A stretch of 6,325 nucleotides of DNA from Moraxellaceae bacterium (GTDB lineage Bacteria > Pseudomonadota > Gammaproteobacteria > Pseudomonadales > Moraxellaceae), in assembly GCA_030146505.1 (NCBI GenBank), contig JASLCO010000209.1:1-6325 (forward strand). The letters are read 5' to 3'. Shown in pieces: positions 1-6,077 of the stretch. Positions within the stretch are counted from its first letter, which is position 1; each line of letters starts with the position of its first letter. The position numbers and the translations under genes are program-made. The notes below the pieces were generated by a model, which was not told where the DNA came from, ran no database searches, and saw nothing but the letters and a program-made list of their open reading frames with translations.

Positions 1-9
1 GGGGGATAA

Positions 10-62
10 AACGAAGCACCGCTTCGTTCCCCCGAAGCGCCACTTGCCTACCGGCAAGTGGC
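10..62. repeat. Two tandem hairpin-forming inverted repeats at the left edge
   Basis: Two perfect inverted repeats lie side by side. The first has 8-bp arms at 10-17 and 21-28 around the loop ACC. The second has 10-bp arms at 39-48 and 53-62 around the loop TACC. The CGAAGC word of the first left arm recurs at 33-38, so the 21-26 arm (GCTTCG) could pair with either copy, giving two mutually exclusive folds. No T-tract follows on either strand, so a simple intrinsic terminator is not indicated. The structure resembles intergenic REP/MITE-type DNA. Whether it is a genomic repeat cannot be judged from one copy. Confidence 0.5.
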
Positions 63-152
63 TGGGGCGCGGAGCGAGGTGTCCGTAGGGCAGATGAGGG
101 ACGGGCTTCAAATAGAGCACGGTGATATATCAAAGGCCGGCCCTCACCCTGA

Positions 153-173
153 CCCTCTCCCAGAGGGAGAGGG
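153..173 (-). repeat. REP-like perfect hairpin just past the ATPase gene
   Basis: CCCTCTCCC (153-161) and GGGAGAGGG (165-173) form a perfect 9-bp stem with the 3-base loop AGA. It is preceded on the plus strand by further CCCT words (CCCTCACCCTGA, 141-152). It lies 18 bases beyond the ATPase stop codon. From memory, CCCTCTCCC-type inverted repeats are common intergenic repeats in gammaproteobacterial genomes. No U-tract follows on the minus strand, so it would more likely stabilise the 3' end of the operon mRNA, or help a factor-assisted terminator, than terminate alone. Confidence 0.55.
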
Positions 174-191
174 GATAGAAGTAGCGGGTGT

Positions 192-905
192 TCAAACATG
201 ATGTTGCAAGCCCTCGGCGGCGGGGCCGTCGTAATTGACATGGCCGTCGACCAGGCGGATGAGGCGTTGCGCATGCGCGGCGATGTCGGGCTCGTGCGTG
301 ACCAGCACCAGGGTGATGCCTTCCTCGCGATTGAGCGTGGTGAAAAGCTTCATGATTTCTTCACTGGTTTGCGTGTCGAGATTGCCGGTAGGTTCGTCGG
401 CCAGCACCAGCGCAGGGCGGTTCACCAGTGCGCGTGCAATTGCCACACGCTGCTGCTGGCCACCGGAAATCTGCGAGGGCAGGGCATCGAGACGATTGCC
501 CAGACCCACCAGCCCCAGCATTTCCGCCGCCCGCTTGCGGCGTTCTTCCGCCTTCACGCCGGAATAAATCAGCGGCAGTGCCACATTGTCGGCCAGCGTG
601 GCGCGCGGCAACAGATTGAACCCCTGGAACACGAAACCGATGAAACGGTTGCGTATGCCCGCGAGCTGCACGGCATTCAGATGCGAGACTTCCTGGCCGT
701 TGAGCTGGTAGCTGCCGGCCGTGGGGGTGTCGAGACAGCCCAGCACATTCATGAAGGTGGATTTTCCCGAGCCCGACGGCCCCATCACGGCAGCGAATTC
801 ACCGGGGAAGATATCCACGTCCAGCCCTTTCAGGATGTGCACCGGGCCCACGCCCGAGTCGTAATCCTTCGTGAGGCCGCTTACGCGCAGCACAGGTTGC
901 GTCAT
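192..905 (-). CDS. ABC transporter ATP-binding protein, MacB/LolD type (ATPase domain only)
   Basis: This 237-residue cytoplasmic ATPase would drive a MacAB-TolC-like export pump. All nucleotide-binding motifs are present: aromatic A-loop Tyr15, Walker A GPSGSGKST (42-50), Q-loop Gln94 in VFQGFNLLP, signature ISGGQ (146-150), Walker B ending in LADEPTGNLD with catalytic Glu171, and H-loop His204. The VFQGFNLLP and DEPTGNLD contexts are typical of the LolD/MacB/FtsE group, which exports from the inner membrane or periplasm rather than importing. The ATG at 905 is chosen because the conserved start (LRVSGLTKDY) follows it directly. A further in-frame ATG at 1001 would add 32 unconserved residues lying inside the adaptor gene. 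The gene starts 10 bases after the adaptor stop, so co-transcription is likely; only a weak GAG-type Shine-Dalgarno is visible. E. coli MacB is about 650 residues with a fused permease. Here only the ATPase is present, and no permease gene follows within the window. Family assignment is firm; the substrate is unknown. Confidence 0.95.
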   Translation of the reverse strand: MTQPVLRVSGLTKDYDSGVGPVHILKGLDVDIFPGEFAAVMGPSGSGKSTFMNVLGCLDTPTAGSYQLNGQEVSHLNAVQLAGIRNRFIGFVFQGFNLLPRATLADNVALPLIYSGVKAEERRKRAAEMLGLVGLGNRLDALPSQISGGQQQRVAIARALVNRPALVLADEPTGNLDTQTSEEIMKLFTTLNREEGITLVLVTHEPDIAAHAQRLIRLVDGHVNYDGPAAEGLQHHV

Positions 906-915
906 GATCGTGCGC

Positions 916-2496
916 TCACATGCCGAACTGCATGCCGCGCTGCTTGCTTGCAGACTTGCCGGCGGACTTGGGATCAACCTCTTCCACCACGACCTGGTCA
1001 CCCTCTTTCAGTTCGTCGCTGGTGAGTTCGGTGTAACGGCGATCAGTAATGCCTATTTTCACGCTGACCTGGATGAGCATGCCGTTGCGCAGCACATAAA
1101 CGCGACCCGTGCTGGCCGCACCCGCCGAACGGTTGCGGCCTCCTCCCTGGCCGGCTTCGGGAGCCGGGGTGGTGGCGGTGGCATCACCTGCTTCCGCCGG
1201 GGCAAATTTTGCGCGGCCGGATTTTCCGGCCGGTGCCGCGCCGGCAGGCGCAGCCTTGTCGGCAACGGCAGCAGCATTCTCACTGCCCTGGTCTTCGCGA
1301 TGACGACGCTCGCCACCGGCATCGCTGCCTTCGGCCTGGCGCCTGGCACGCCAGGCGGCACGCTCTTCATCGGTGAATTCACGACGCTGGTGGCGTTCGC
1401 TGCCAGTGGCTTCGCCACTGCCGGCTTCGGCATTGGCGGCAGCAATATCGGTGGGGCCACCGGCACCACCACCATTGCCATTGCCGCCGGGCTTGCGGCT
1501 GCCGTCGCCAGGTGCTGCTGCATTTTTCCCGGCCGCTTTTTCATCAGCCGGCTTGTCCACGGCACTGTCATCGGAAGGCTTGAAGCGCAACGCGGCATTG
1601 GAAACGCGTAGCACATCGGTGCGCTGCTGCACGCCGATATCCACATAGGCCGTCATGCCCGGCAACAGTTTTTCATCGGGATTGGCCACGCCGATGACCA
1701 CGTCATAGGTCACCACGTTGGAATCGGTTTTGGGATTCAGGCGTATCTGTTTCACGGTGCCGGTGAAGCGCTGGCCGGTAAAGGCATCCACGCGGAATTT
1801 CACTTTCTGGCCCACCTTGATCTGGCCGATGTCGGCTTCCGCGAAATAGGCATCGATCTGCATTTCGCGCAGGTCTTTCGCAATCTTGAAAAGCTCGGGG
1901 GTGTTGAAGCTGGCGGCCACCGTCTGGCCTTCGTCCACGGAACGCGAGACCACCACGCCGGACACGGGCGAGCGGATGATGGCGTAACCGATATTGGCAT
2001 TGTCCTTGTCCACGGCAGCCTTCAGCTGCGTGACCCGGGCCTGCGCATCCTGGCTGGCCTGCTCGGCGGTATCGAGCTCCTGCTGCGAGACGAATCCTTC
2101 CTTGTTGAGGTCGCGCACGCGCTGGCGGTTGCTGTTGGCCACCTTGAGTGCATTCTGCGCGGCGGCAAGATTGGCGCTGTCCTGTGTGAGCTGTGCTTTC
2201 AGCAGGGCATCGTCCAGCATCACCAGTACCTGGCCCTGCTCGACGCGATCGTTGAAATCGGCCTGGAGTTTTTTCACGGTGCCGGAAACCTGCGTGCCGA
2301 CACTGACCAGCGTTACCGGATTCAGGGTGCCGTTGGCGGAAACGGTTTGCGTGATATCGCCACGATCAACCGCTTCGGTACGGTAGCGCTGGGTGTTGTC
2401 TTCCTTGTTGCGGCAGGCCACGAAAGTGGTGGCAATGAGCAGTACGGCCACCACGGCCACGATCACGCGGGTCTGCAAGAGGGATTTCAGGTTCAT
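916..2496 (-). CDS. macA: MacA-type periplasmic adaptor (HlyD/RND-type membrane fusion protein) with a long linker insertion
   Basis: This 526-residue adaptor would bridge the inner-membrane ABC complex and the TolC-like channel. One hydrophobic segment (about 11-27) anchors the N-terminus, and the rest is periplasmic. In order: lipoyl half (about 61-92, VSVGTQVSGTV), alpha-hairpin (about 93-165), second lipoyl half (about 166-205, RSPVSGVVVSRSVDEGQTV), beta-barrel (about 207-295), and a membrane-proximal domain split into about 296-307 and 464-507. At the hairpin tip Arg126, Leu130 and Ser137 match the R-x3-L-x6-S channel-docking motif of AcrA and MacA. E. coli MacA is about 370 residues; the excess here is mainly a Gly/Ala/Pro-rich, charged insertion at 308-463. 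Cys28, after FVA, is a marginal lipobox, so lipidation is possible but doubtful. The start ATG overlaps the upstream channel stop as ATGA, implying translational coupling. An RND-pump adaptor role is possible in principle, but the ATPase directly downstream favours an ABC pump. Confidence 0.92.
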   Translation of the reverse strand: MNLKSLLQTRVIVAVVAVLLIATTFVACRNKEDNTQRYRTEAVDRGDITQTVSANGTLNPVTLVSVGTQVSGTVKKLQADFNDRVEQGQVLVMLDDALLKAQLTQDSANLAAAQNALKVANSNRQRVRDLNKEGFVSQQELDTAEQASQDAQARVTQLKAAVDKDNANIGYAIIRSPVSGVVVSRSVDEGQTVAASFNTPELFKIAKDLREMQIDAYFAEADIGQIKVGQKVKFRVDAFTGQRFTGTVKQIRLNPKTDSNVVTYDVVIGVANPDEKLLPGMTAYVDIGVQQRTDVLRVSNAALRFKPSDDSAVDKPADEKAAGKNAAAPGDGSRKPGGNGNGGGAGGPTDIAAANAEAGSGEATGSERHQRREFTDEERAAWRARRQAEGSDAGGERRHREDQGSENAAAVADKAAPAGAAPAGKSGRAKFAPAEAGDATATTPAPEAGQGGGRNRSAGAASTGRVYVLRNGMLIQVSVKIGITDRRYTELTSDELKEGDQVVVEEVDPKSAGKSASKQRGMQFGM

Positions 2497-3860
2497 GGGG
2501 CGTTTCCAGTCGTGTCCGGCGCCGGCGCGGCATTGTCAGTGGTGGTAGCGGGGAGGAGGTCGGCCGTGTCGAGCACGCCCGAGGACTTGATGAGGGAGAC
2601 GCGGGCGCGGTGCCAGTTGAAGCGCGCGGCGGCTTCCTGCTGGCGGGCATCGGCCAGGGAGCTTTGCGCGTTCAGCACGTCGATGAGGCTGCCGAGGCCG
2701 GCGCGGTAACGTGCCAGGGCGGCCCGATGCGCTTCGCTGGCCGAGGCCACGAGATCATGGCTGGCGCCGACGGTGGCGGCCGTGGTGCGCACACCCTGCC
2801 AGGCCGTCCACAGCTCGCCGGTGGCCGCCAGCTTCTGGCGTTCGTATTCGGTTTGCGCCAGGTCGATCTGGCGTTGCGCGACGATTTCCTGCGACTGGTA
2901 ACGGCCACCGGCAAACAGCGGCATGCGGAATTGCAGGCCTATGCTGCCGCCCTCGGCAAAGTCGTCGGTGCCGGGGCGGGAACGGCTGAGGCCGTCACTC
3001 GCAGCCAGGGAAATCGTCGGGCGGTCCTGGGCATTGATGCTGTCATAGGACGCCTTGGCGGCTTCCACATTGAGCTTCTGCGCCACCAGGTCCGGGCGCC
3101 GTTCCGGCAGCGCGGCCGCCAGTCCCTCGAAGGCAGGTGGCTGCAGGTCGGCCGGCAGGGTTGCCGCTGGCGGCGCCAGCGACACTGTGGCAGGGGCCGG
3201 CAGGCCCAGGGCCTGGGCCACGGTGCCGCGGGCGATCTCGCGTGTGCCGTCGCGCTGGATGACGGAAAGCGAGGCCTGCGACAGCGCCGTGCGCGCCTGC
3301 AGCACATCGGCCAGGGTGCCGGCACCCACGCGCTGACGGGTTTCGGTGGCGCGCAGGGTTTCCTGGGCGGCGGCCTCGGAAGCACGGGCGGCAGTCAGTG
3401 CCTCGTCGGCGGCATACCAGACGTAATAGGCATCGACGGCGGTCTGCATCACCTGCTGTGTGACGTTGTCCTGGCTGGCCTTCACGGCCTCCAGCACCTG
3501 CTGGGCCTGGCGCTTGTCCGCGGCACGGGCGCCGAAGTCATAAAGCAGCCAGCCGGCCGACAGGGAAACGCCGGTACGGTCGCCGGAACCGCTATCGCCA
3601 AAGTTGTGCGTCTGTGAGGCGGACAGGTCCAGCGTGGGGTAATAGGCCGACTTCGCCGTTTTCAGACGGGCTTCCTGCACCTGCACATTGAGCCAGGCGG
3701 TACGGGTGGCGGGATTGCGGCAAAGGGCCTGGGCCACCACGCCGGCCAGGTCCAGCGGTGCATCCGCCAGGGGGCAGTCCGCGGGAACGGCCGTCGTTGC
3801 CGCAAAAACAGGGAGTGCCAGCGCCAGCAGGGGGGCGGCAAGAAGGGTTCGGTATGACAT
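2493..3860 (-). CDS. TolC-family outer-membrane efflux channel protein
   Basis: This 455-residue outer-membrane factor would form the trimeric exit duct of the pump. A Sec signal peptide spans residues 1-20, with a hydrophobic LLAAPLLALALP core and probable cleavage after VFA. Two OEP repeats follow, about 37-218 and 245-427. The internal duplication shows in the matching segments RVGAGTLADVLQA (177-189) and RAGLGSLIDVLNAQ (386-399). ERRPDL (253-258), typical of the family, opens the second repeat. There is no lipobox Cys, so it is not a NodT-type lipoprotein. Cys29 and Cys47 of the mature N-terminus could form a disulfide. The C-terminal tail (about 431-455) is low in complexity. The ATG at 3860 is chosen because the signal peptide starts there; the frame extends to an ATG at 3929, but that would place 23 odd residues before the signal peptide. 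The Shine-Dalgarno is weak (TTTGGA). It is the first gene of the operon and its stop overlaps the adaptor start. It could serve other transporters too, as TolC does. Confidence 0.92.
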   Translation of the reverse strand: MSYRTLLAAPLLALALPVFAATTAVPADCPLADAPLDLAGVVAQALCRNPATRTAWLNVQVQEARLKTAKSAYYPTLDLSASQTHNFGDSGSGDRTGVSLSAGWLLYDFGARAADKRQAQQVLEAVKASQDNVTQQVMQTAVDAYYVWYAADEALTAARASEAAAQETLRATETRQRVGAGTLADVLQARTALSQASLSVIQRDGTREIARGTVAQALGLPAPATVSLAPPAATLPADLQPPAFEGLAAALPERRPDLVAQKLNVEAAKASYDSINAQDRPTISLAASDGLSRSRPGTDDFAEGGSIGLQFRMPLFAGGRYQSQEIVAQRQIDLAQTEYERQKLAATGELWTAWQGVRTTAATVGASHDLVASASEAHRAALARYRAGLGSLIDVLNAQSSLADARQQEAAARFNWHRARVSLIKSSGVLDTADLLPATTTDNAAPAPDTTGNAP

Positions 3861-3942
3861 GGCATCCAAAGGCAAAAGCCGGCAAAAAGTGCGGCAACAC
3901 AGGGGCGTGAAAGCGCCGCAGCTTACCATCCCGGCATGAGGG

Positions 3943-3969
3943 TCTTCATGAAGAGTTGGTAACGACTCT
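3943..3969. promoter_or_regulatory. Possible operator: overlapping palindromes upstream of the efflux operon
   Basis: TCTTCATGAAGA at 3943-3954 is a perfect 12-bp palindrome. It overlaps an inverted repeat with 5-bp arms, AGAGT (3952-3956) and ACTCT (3965-3969). The pair lies about 80-110 bases upstream of the channel start codon. Efflux operons are often controlled by TetR- or MarR-family repressors binding such sites near the promoter. No regulator is visible here, so the role is inference from position and symmetry only. Confidence 0.25.
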
Positions 3970-4092
3970 CAACAACGCCCGGCCACGCCCGGCGTTGACA
4001 GCCGCCACGGCAAATTCCTGCCGGTGCCGGCATTCACCGAAAAACCCGGCAAAAACGGCAAAGCTGTCAATGCAGGGCCGGAGGGCCTCACG

Positions 4093-4098
4093 TATAAA
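4093..4098 (+). promoter_or_regulatory. Possible -10 element of the acyl-CoA dehydrogenase promoter
   Basis: TATAAA matches the sigma-70 -10 consensus at five of six positions and lies 75 bases upstream of the dehydrogenase ATG, in otherwise GC-rich DNA. No good -35 sits 16-18 bases upstream. The closest candidate, CTGTCA at 4064-4069, is 23 bases away, which is too far. The perfect TTGACA at 3995-4000 has no suitable partner. The call is therefore weak. Confidence 0.3.
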
Positions 4099-4161
4099 AC
4101 GCAGCCTGCCGCTCCCGGTTCGTCATTTCCGACCTGCCGGGCCGCATTTTCCGTTTCTGAC

Positions 4162-4167
4162 AAGGTG
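4162..4167 (+). promoter_or_regulatory. Ribosome binding site that fixes the dehydrogenase start
   Basis: AAGGTG lies 6 bases before the ATG at 4174 and is a good Shine-Dalgarno match. It supports 4174 over the in-frame upstream ATG at 4024, which would add 50 residues with no family resemblance and would place the putative -10 element inside the coding region. Confidence 0.7.
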
Positions 4168-4173
4168 AACACC

Positions 4174-5991
4174 ATGCCCGCTTACAAGGCTCCGCTGCGC
4201 GACATGCGCTTCCTCATGAACGAGGTCTTCGACTATCCCGCGCACTACGGCAAGCTCTCCAACGGCGGCGAAGCCACTCCCGACATGGTGGAAGCCATCC
4301 TGGGCGAGGCCGCGAAGTTCTGCGAGGAAGTGCTGTCGCCGCTCAACCTGTCGGGCGACGAAGAAGGCTGCCACTTCAACAATGGTGAAGTCACCACGCC
4401 CAAGGGCTTCAAGGAAGCCTACGAGCAGTACGTGGCCGGCGGCTGGCAGGGCCTATCGCATCCCGTGGAATACGGTGGCCAGGGCCTGCCCATGTCGCTC
4501 GGCCTGCTCAAGTCGGAAATGATGGGCGCGGCCAACTGGTCCTTCACCATGTATCCCGGCCTTTCGCTCGGCGCCATGAACACCATCATGCAGCACGCCA
4601 CGGAAGCGCAGAAAAACGTCTACATGCCACCGCTCACCGAAGGCCGCTGGACCGGCACCATGTGCCTCACCGAACCCCAGTGCGGCACCGACCTGGGCCA
4701 GGTGAAAACGAAAGCCGAACCGAATCCGGATGGCAGCTACCGTATCACCGGCACCAAGATCTTCATTTCCGCCGGCGAGCATGACCTTGCCGAGAACATC
4801 ATCCACATCGTCCTGGCCCGCCTGCCGGATGCGCCCAAGGGCACCAAGGGCATCTCGCTCTTCATCGTGCCCAAGTTCAAGGTGAACGCCGACGGCAGCC
4901 TGGGCGAACGCAACGGCGTGGCCTGCGGCTCGATCGAGCACAAGATGGGCATACGCGCTTCGGCCACCTGCGTCATCAACATGGACGAAGCCGAAGGCTA
5001 CATGATCGCCGCGCCCAACAAGGGCCTGGAAGCCATGTTCACCTTCATGAACACGGCGCGCATCGGCACCGCCGTCCAGGGCATCGCCCACGCCGAGCTT
5101 TCCTACCAGGGCGCGCTGCGCTATGCCAAGGAACGCCGCTCCATGCGCGCGCTGTCCGGCAAGAAAGAACCGGACAAGATTGCCGACGCCATCATCCACC
5201 ATGCCGATGTGCGCCGCATGCTGCTCACGCAGAAGGCCGTGGCCGAAGGCGGCCGCGCCATGATCTATTACGCCGCGCAATATGCCGACCACATGGTGAA
5301 CGGCATCGTCGAGGGCGACCAGAAGAAATACGAATACTGGGACGACAAGCTGGGCTTCCTCACGCCCATCCTGAAGGGCTTCCTCACCGAGCTGGGACTG
5401 GAATCCGCCAATATCGGCATGCAGGTTTTCGGCGGCCACGGCTTCATCAAGGAACACGGCATGGAGCAGATTGCCCGCGATGCGCGCATCTCCACGCTGT
5501 ATGAAGGCACCACCGGCATCCAGGCGCTGGACCTCCTGGGCCGCAAGGTGCTGGTGATGACGCGCGGCAAGGCCGTGCGCGAATTCACCGCCAAGATCGC
5601 TGCCTTCGCGCGCGATTACCTGGGCGACAAGGAACTGCGTCCCTTCGCCTGGGAACTCACCAAGATTGCCGCACAGTGGAATTACCTCACCACGCGCCTC
5701 ATGCTGGTGGCGCGCAAGGACCGCGACATCGTGAGCTCGGCCAGCCACCACTTCCTGATGTATTCCGGCTACGCCACCATGGCCTATTTCTGGGCGCTGC
5801 AGGCAGCGGTTGCCCAGGAAAAGCTGCGCAAGGGCGGCGAGGAAGAACCGGCCTTCTACCAGGCCAAGATCCAGACAGCCGAGTTCTATTTTGATCATCT
5901 GCTGCCGCGCGCCAAGGGACATGCCCGATCCATGCTGAAGCCGACGAAGTCGGTGATGCAGATGGAAGTGGAGAATTTTGTTTTTGAGTGA
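4174..5991 (+). CDS. Acyl-CoA dehydrogenase, large FadE/DmdC-like class with extra C-terminal domain
   Basis: This 605-residue flavoenzyme is expected to oxidise an acyl-CoA to the 2-enoyl-CoA, passing electrons to electron-transfer flavoprotein, as in fatty-acid beta-oxidation. The start MPAYKAPLRDMRF is characteristic of the short N-terminal domain of this class (about 1-35). The helical N-domain follows (about 36-157), then the beta middle domain from about 160 with the FAD-contacting segment LTEPQCGTDLG (165-175), then the helical domain (about 285-455) with QVFGGHGF (417-424). The catalytic base should be Glu444 in TLYEGTTGIQ, aligning with the YEGT glutamate of MCAD. Residues about 465-600 form the extra C-terminal domain that makes these proteins about 600 residues instead of about 380. 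Relatives are often annotated 3-methylmercaptopropionyl-CoA dehydrogenase (DmdC), but no other dmd gene is seen, so a straight-chain acyl-CoA role is as likely. No truncation or missing key residue is seen. The gene appears monocistronic. Confidence 0.96.
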   Translation: MPAYKAPLRDMRFLMNEVFDYPAHYGKLSNGGEATPDMVEAILGEAAKFCEEVLSPLNLSGDEEGCHFNNGEVTTPKGFKEAYEQYVAGGWQGLSHPVEYGGQGLPMSLGLLKSEMMGAANWSFTMYPGLSLGAMNTIMQHATEAQKNVYMPPLTEGRWTGTMCLTEPQCGTDLGQVKTKAEPNPDGSYRITGTKIFISAGEHDLAENIIHIVLARLPDAPKGTKGISLFIVPKFKVNADGSLGERNGVACGSIEHKMGIRASATCVINMDEAEGYMIAAPNKGLEAMFTFMNTARIGTAVQGIAHAELSYQGALRYAKERRSMRALSGKKEPDKIADAIIHHADVRRMLLTQKAVAEGGRAMIYYAAQYADHMVNGIVEGDQKKYEYWDDKLGFLTPILKGFLTELGLESANIGMQVFGGHGFIKEHGMEQIARDARISTLYEGTTGIQALDLLGRKVLVMTRGKAVREFTAKIAAFARDYLGDKELRPFAWELTKIAAQWNYLTTRLMLVARKDRDIVSSASHHFLMYSGYATMAYFWALQAAVAQEKLRKGGEEEPAFYQAKIQTAEFYFDHLLPRAKGHARSMLKPTKSVMQMEVENFVFE

Positions 5992-6006
5992 TGGTGTGGT
6001 GGTGTG

Positions 6007-6035
6007 AAAAGGCCGGGCATTGCCCGGCTTTTTTT
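6007..6035 (+). terminator. Intrinsic terminator of the acyl-CoA dehydrogenase gene
   Basis: GCCGGGC (6012-6018) and GCCCGGC (6022-6028) form a 7-bp all-G/C stem with the loop ATT. Seven T residues (6029-6035) follow directly, and an A-tract (6007-6010) precedes, so the stem can extend through A-T pairs. It begins 16 bases past the dehydrogenase stop. This is a textbook Rho-independent terminator. The A-tract could give weak termination of minus-strand transcripts as well. Confidence 0.93.
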
Positions 6036-6077
6036 ATGCGTTCTTCTGTGCGGGTGTAGGTTGGGCTTCGTCCGACA

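Larger units (their letters stand above)
1..191. other. Gene-free region downstream of the ABC ATPase gene
   Basis: No convincing coding region is seen. On the minus strand, in the operon's direction, there is no ATG between the ATPase stop and the window edge. On the plus strand the frames are short and stop-interrupted. The stretch holds two tandem hairpins (10-62), a 10-bp palindrome TGATATATCA (123-132), the 8-bp palindrome GGCCGGCC (135-142) and the CCCTCTCCC/GGGAGAGGG hairpin (153-173). It looks like intergenic repeat DNA. Confidence 0.6.
3861..4173. promoter_or_regulatory. Divergent intergenic region between the efflux operon and the acyl-CoA dehydrogenase gene
   Basis: These 313 bases separate two divergently transcribed genes and must hold both promoters. 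No convincing -35/-10 pair is visible for the minus-strand operon. Visible structure includes a 12-bp palindrome (3943-3954), an AGAGT/ACTCT inverted repeat (3952-3956 and 3965-3969), two ACGCCCGGC direct repeats starting 10 bases apart (3975-3983 and 3985-3993), a CAACGCC/GGCGTTG inverted repeat (3973-3979 and 3991-3997) and a TGCCGG/CCGGCA inverted repeat (4019-4032). The last 150 bases are also open in frame with the dehydrogenase but are judged non-coding. No regulator gene lies in the window. Confidence 0.6.

Noticed and set aside
1..191. CRISPR array or tRNA in the left gene-free region
   Set aside because: The repeats are single inverted repeats without regular spacer units, and no tRNA cloverleaf or TTC-containing T-arm could be traced.
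198..1025. A 275-codon plus-strand frame opposite the ABC ATPase gene
   Set aside because: It mirrors the ATPase coding sequence and has no recognisable motifs, while the ATPase has all expected motifs.
916..2496. A frameshift or gene fusion explaining the long adaptor
   Set aside because: The conserved adaptor sequence resumes in the same frame after the insertion (VYVLRNG to VVVEE), so the gene reads as intact with an in-frame linker.
2610..3617. A 335-codon plus-strand frame opposite the TolC-like gene
   Set aside because: The product is Gly/Arg/Gln-rich without domains, and the minus-strand protein has a signal peptide and both OEP repeats.
3995..4000. TTGACA as the -35 of a dehydrogenase promoter
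   Set aside because: The bases 16-18 downstream (around 4017-4024) are GC-rich with no -10 match, and TATAAA at 4093 is far too distant to pair with it.
4024..4173. N-terminal extension of the acyl-CoA dehydrogenase to an upstream in-frame ATG
   Set aside because: The 50 added residues are unlike the family, there is a good AAGGTG ribosome binding site at 4162, and the conserved N-terminus starts at 4174.
4453..5922. A 489-codon open frame on the minus strand, fully opposite the acyl-CoA dehydrogenase gene
   Set aside because: It is a composition shadow of a GC-rich gene. Its product (runs of His, Gly, Ala, Val) resembles no family I recognise, while the plus-strand product is a clear full-length enzyme with catalytic motifs.
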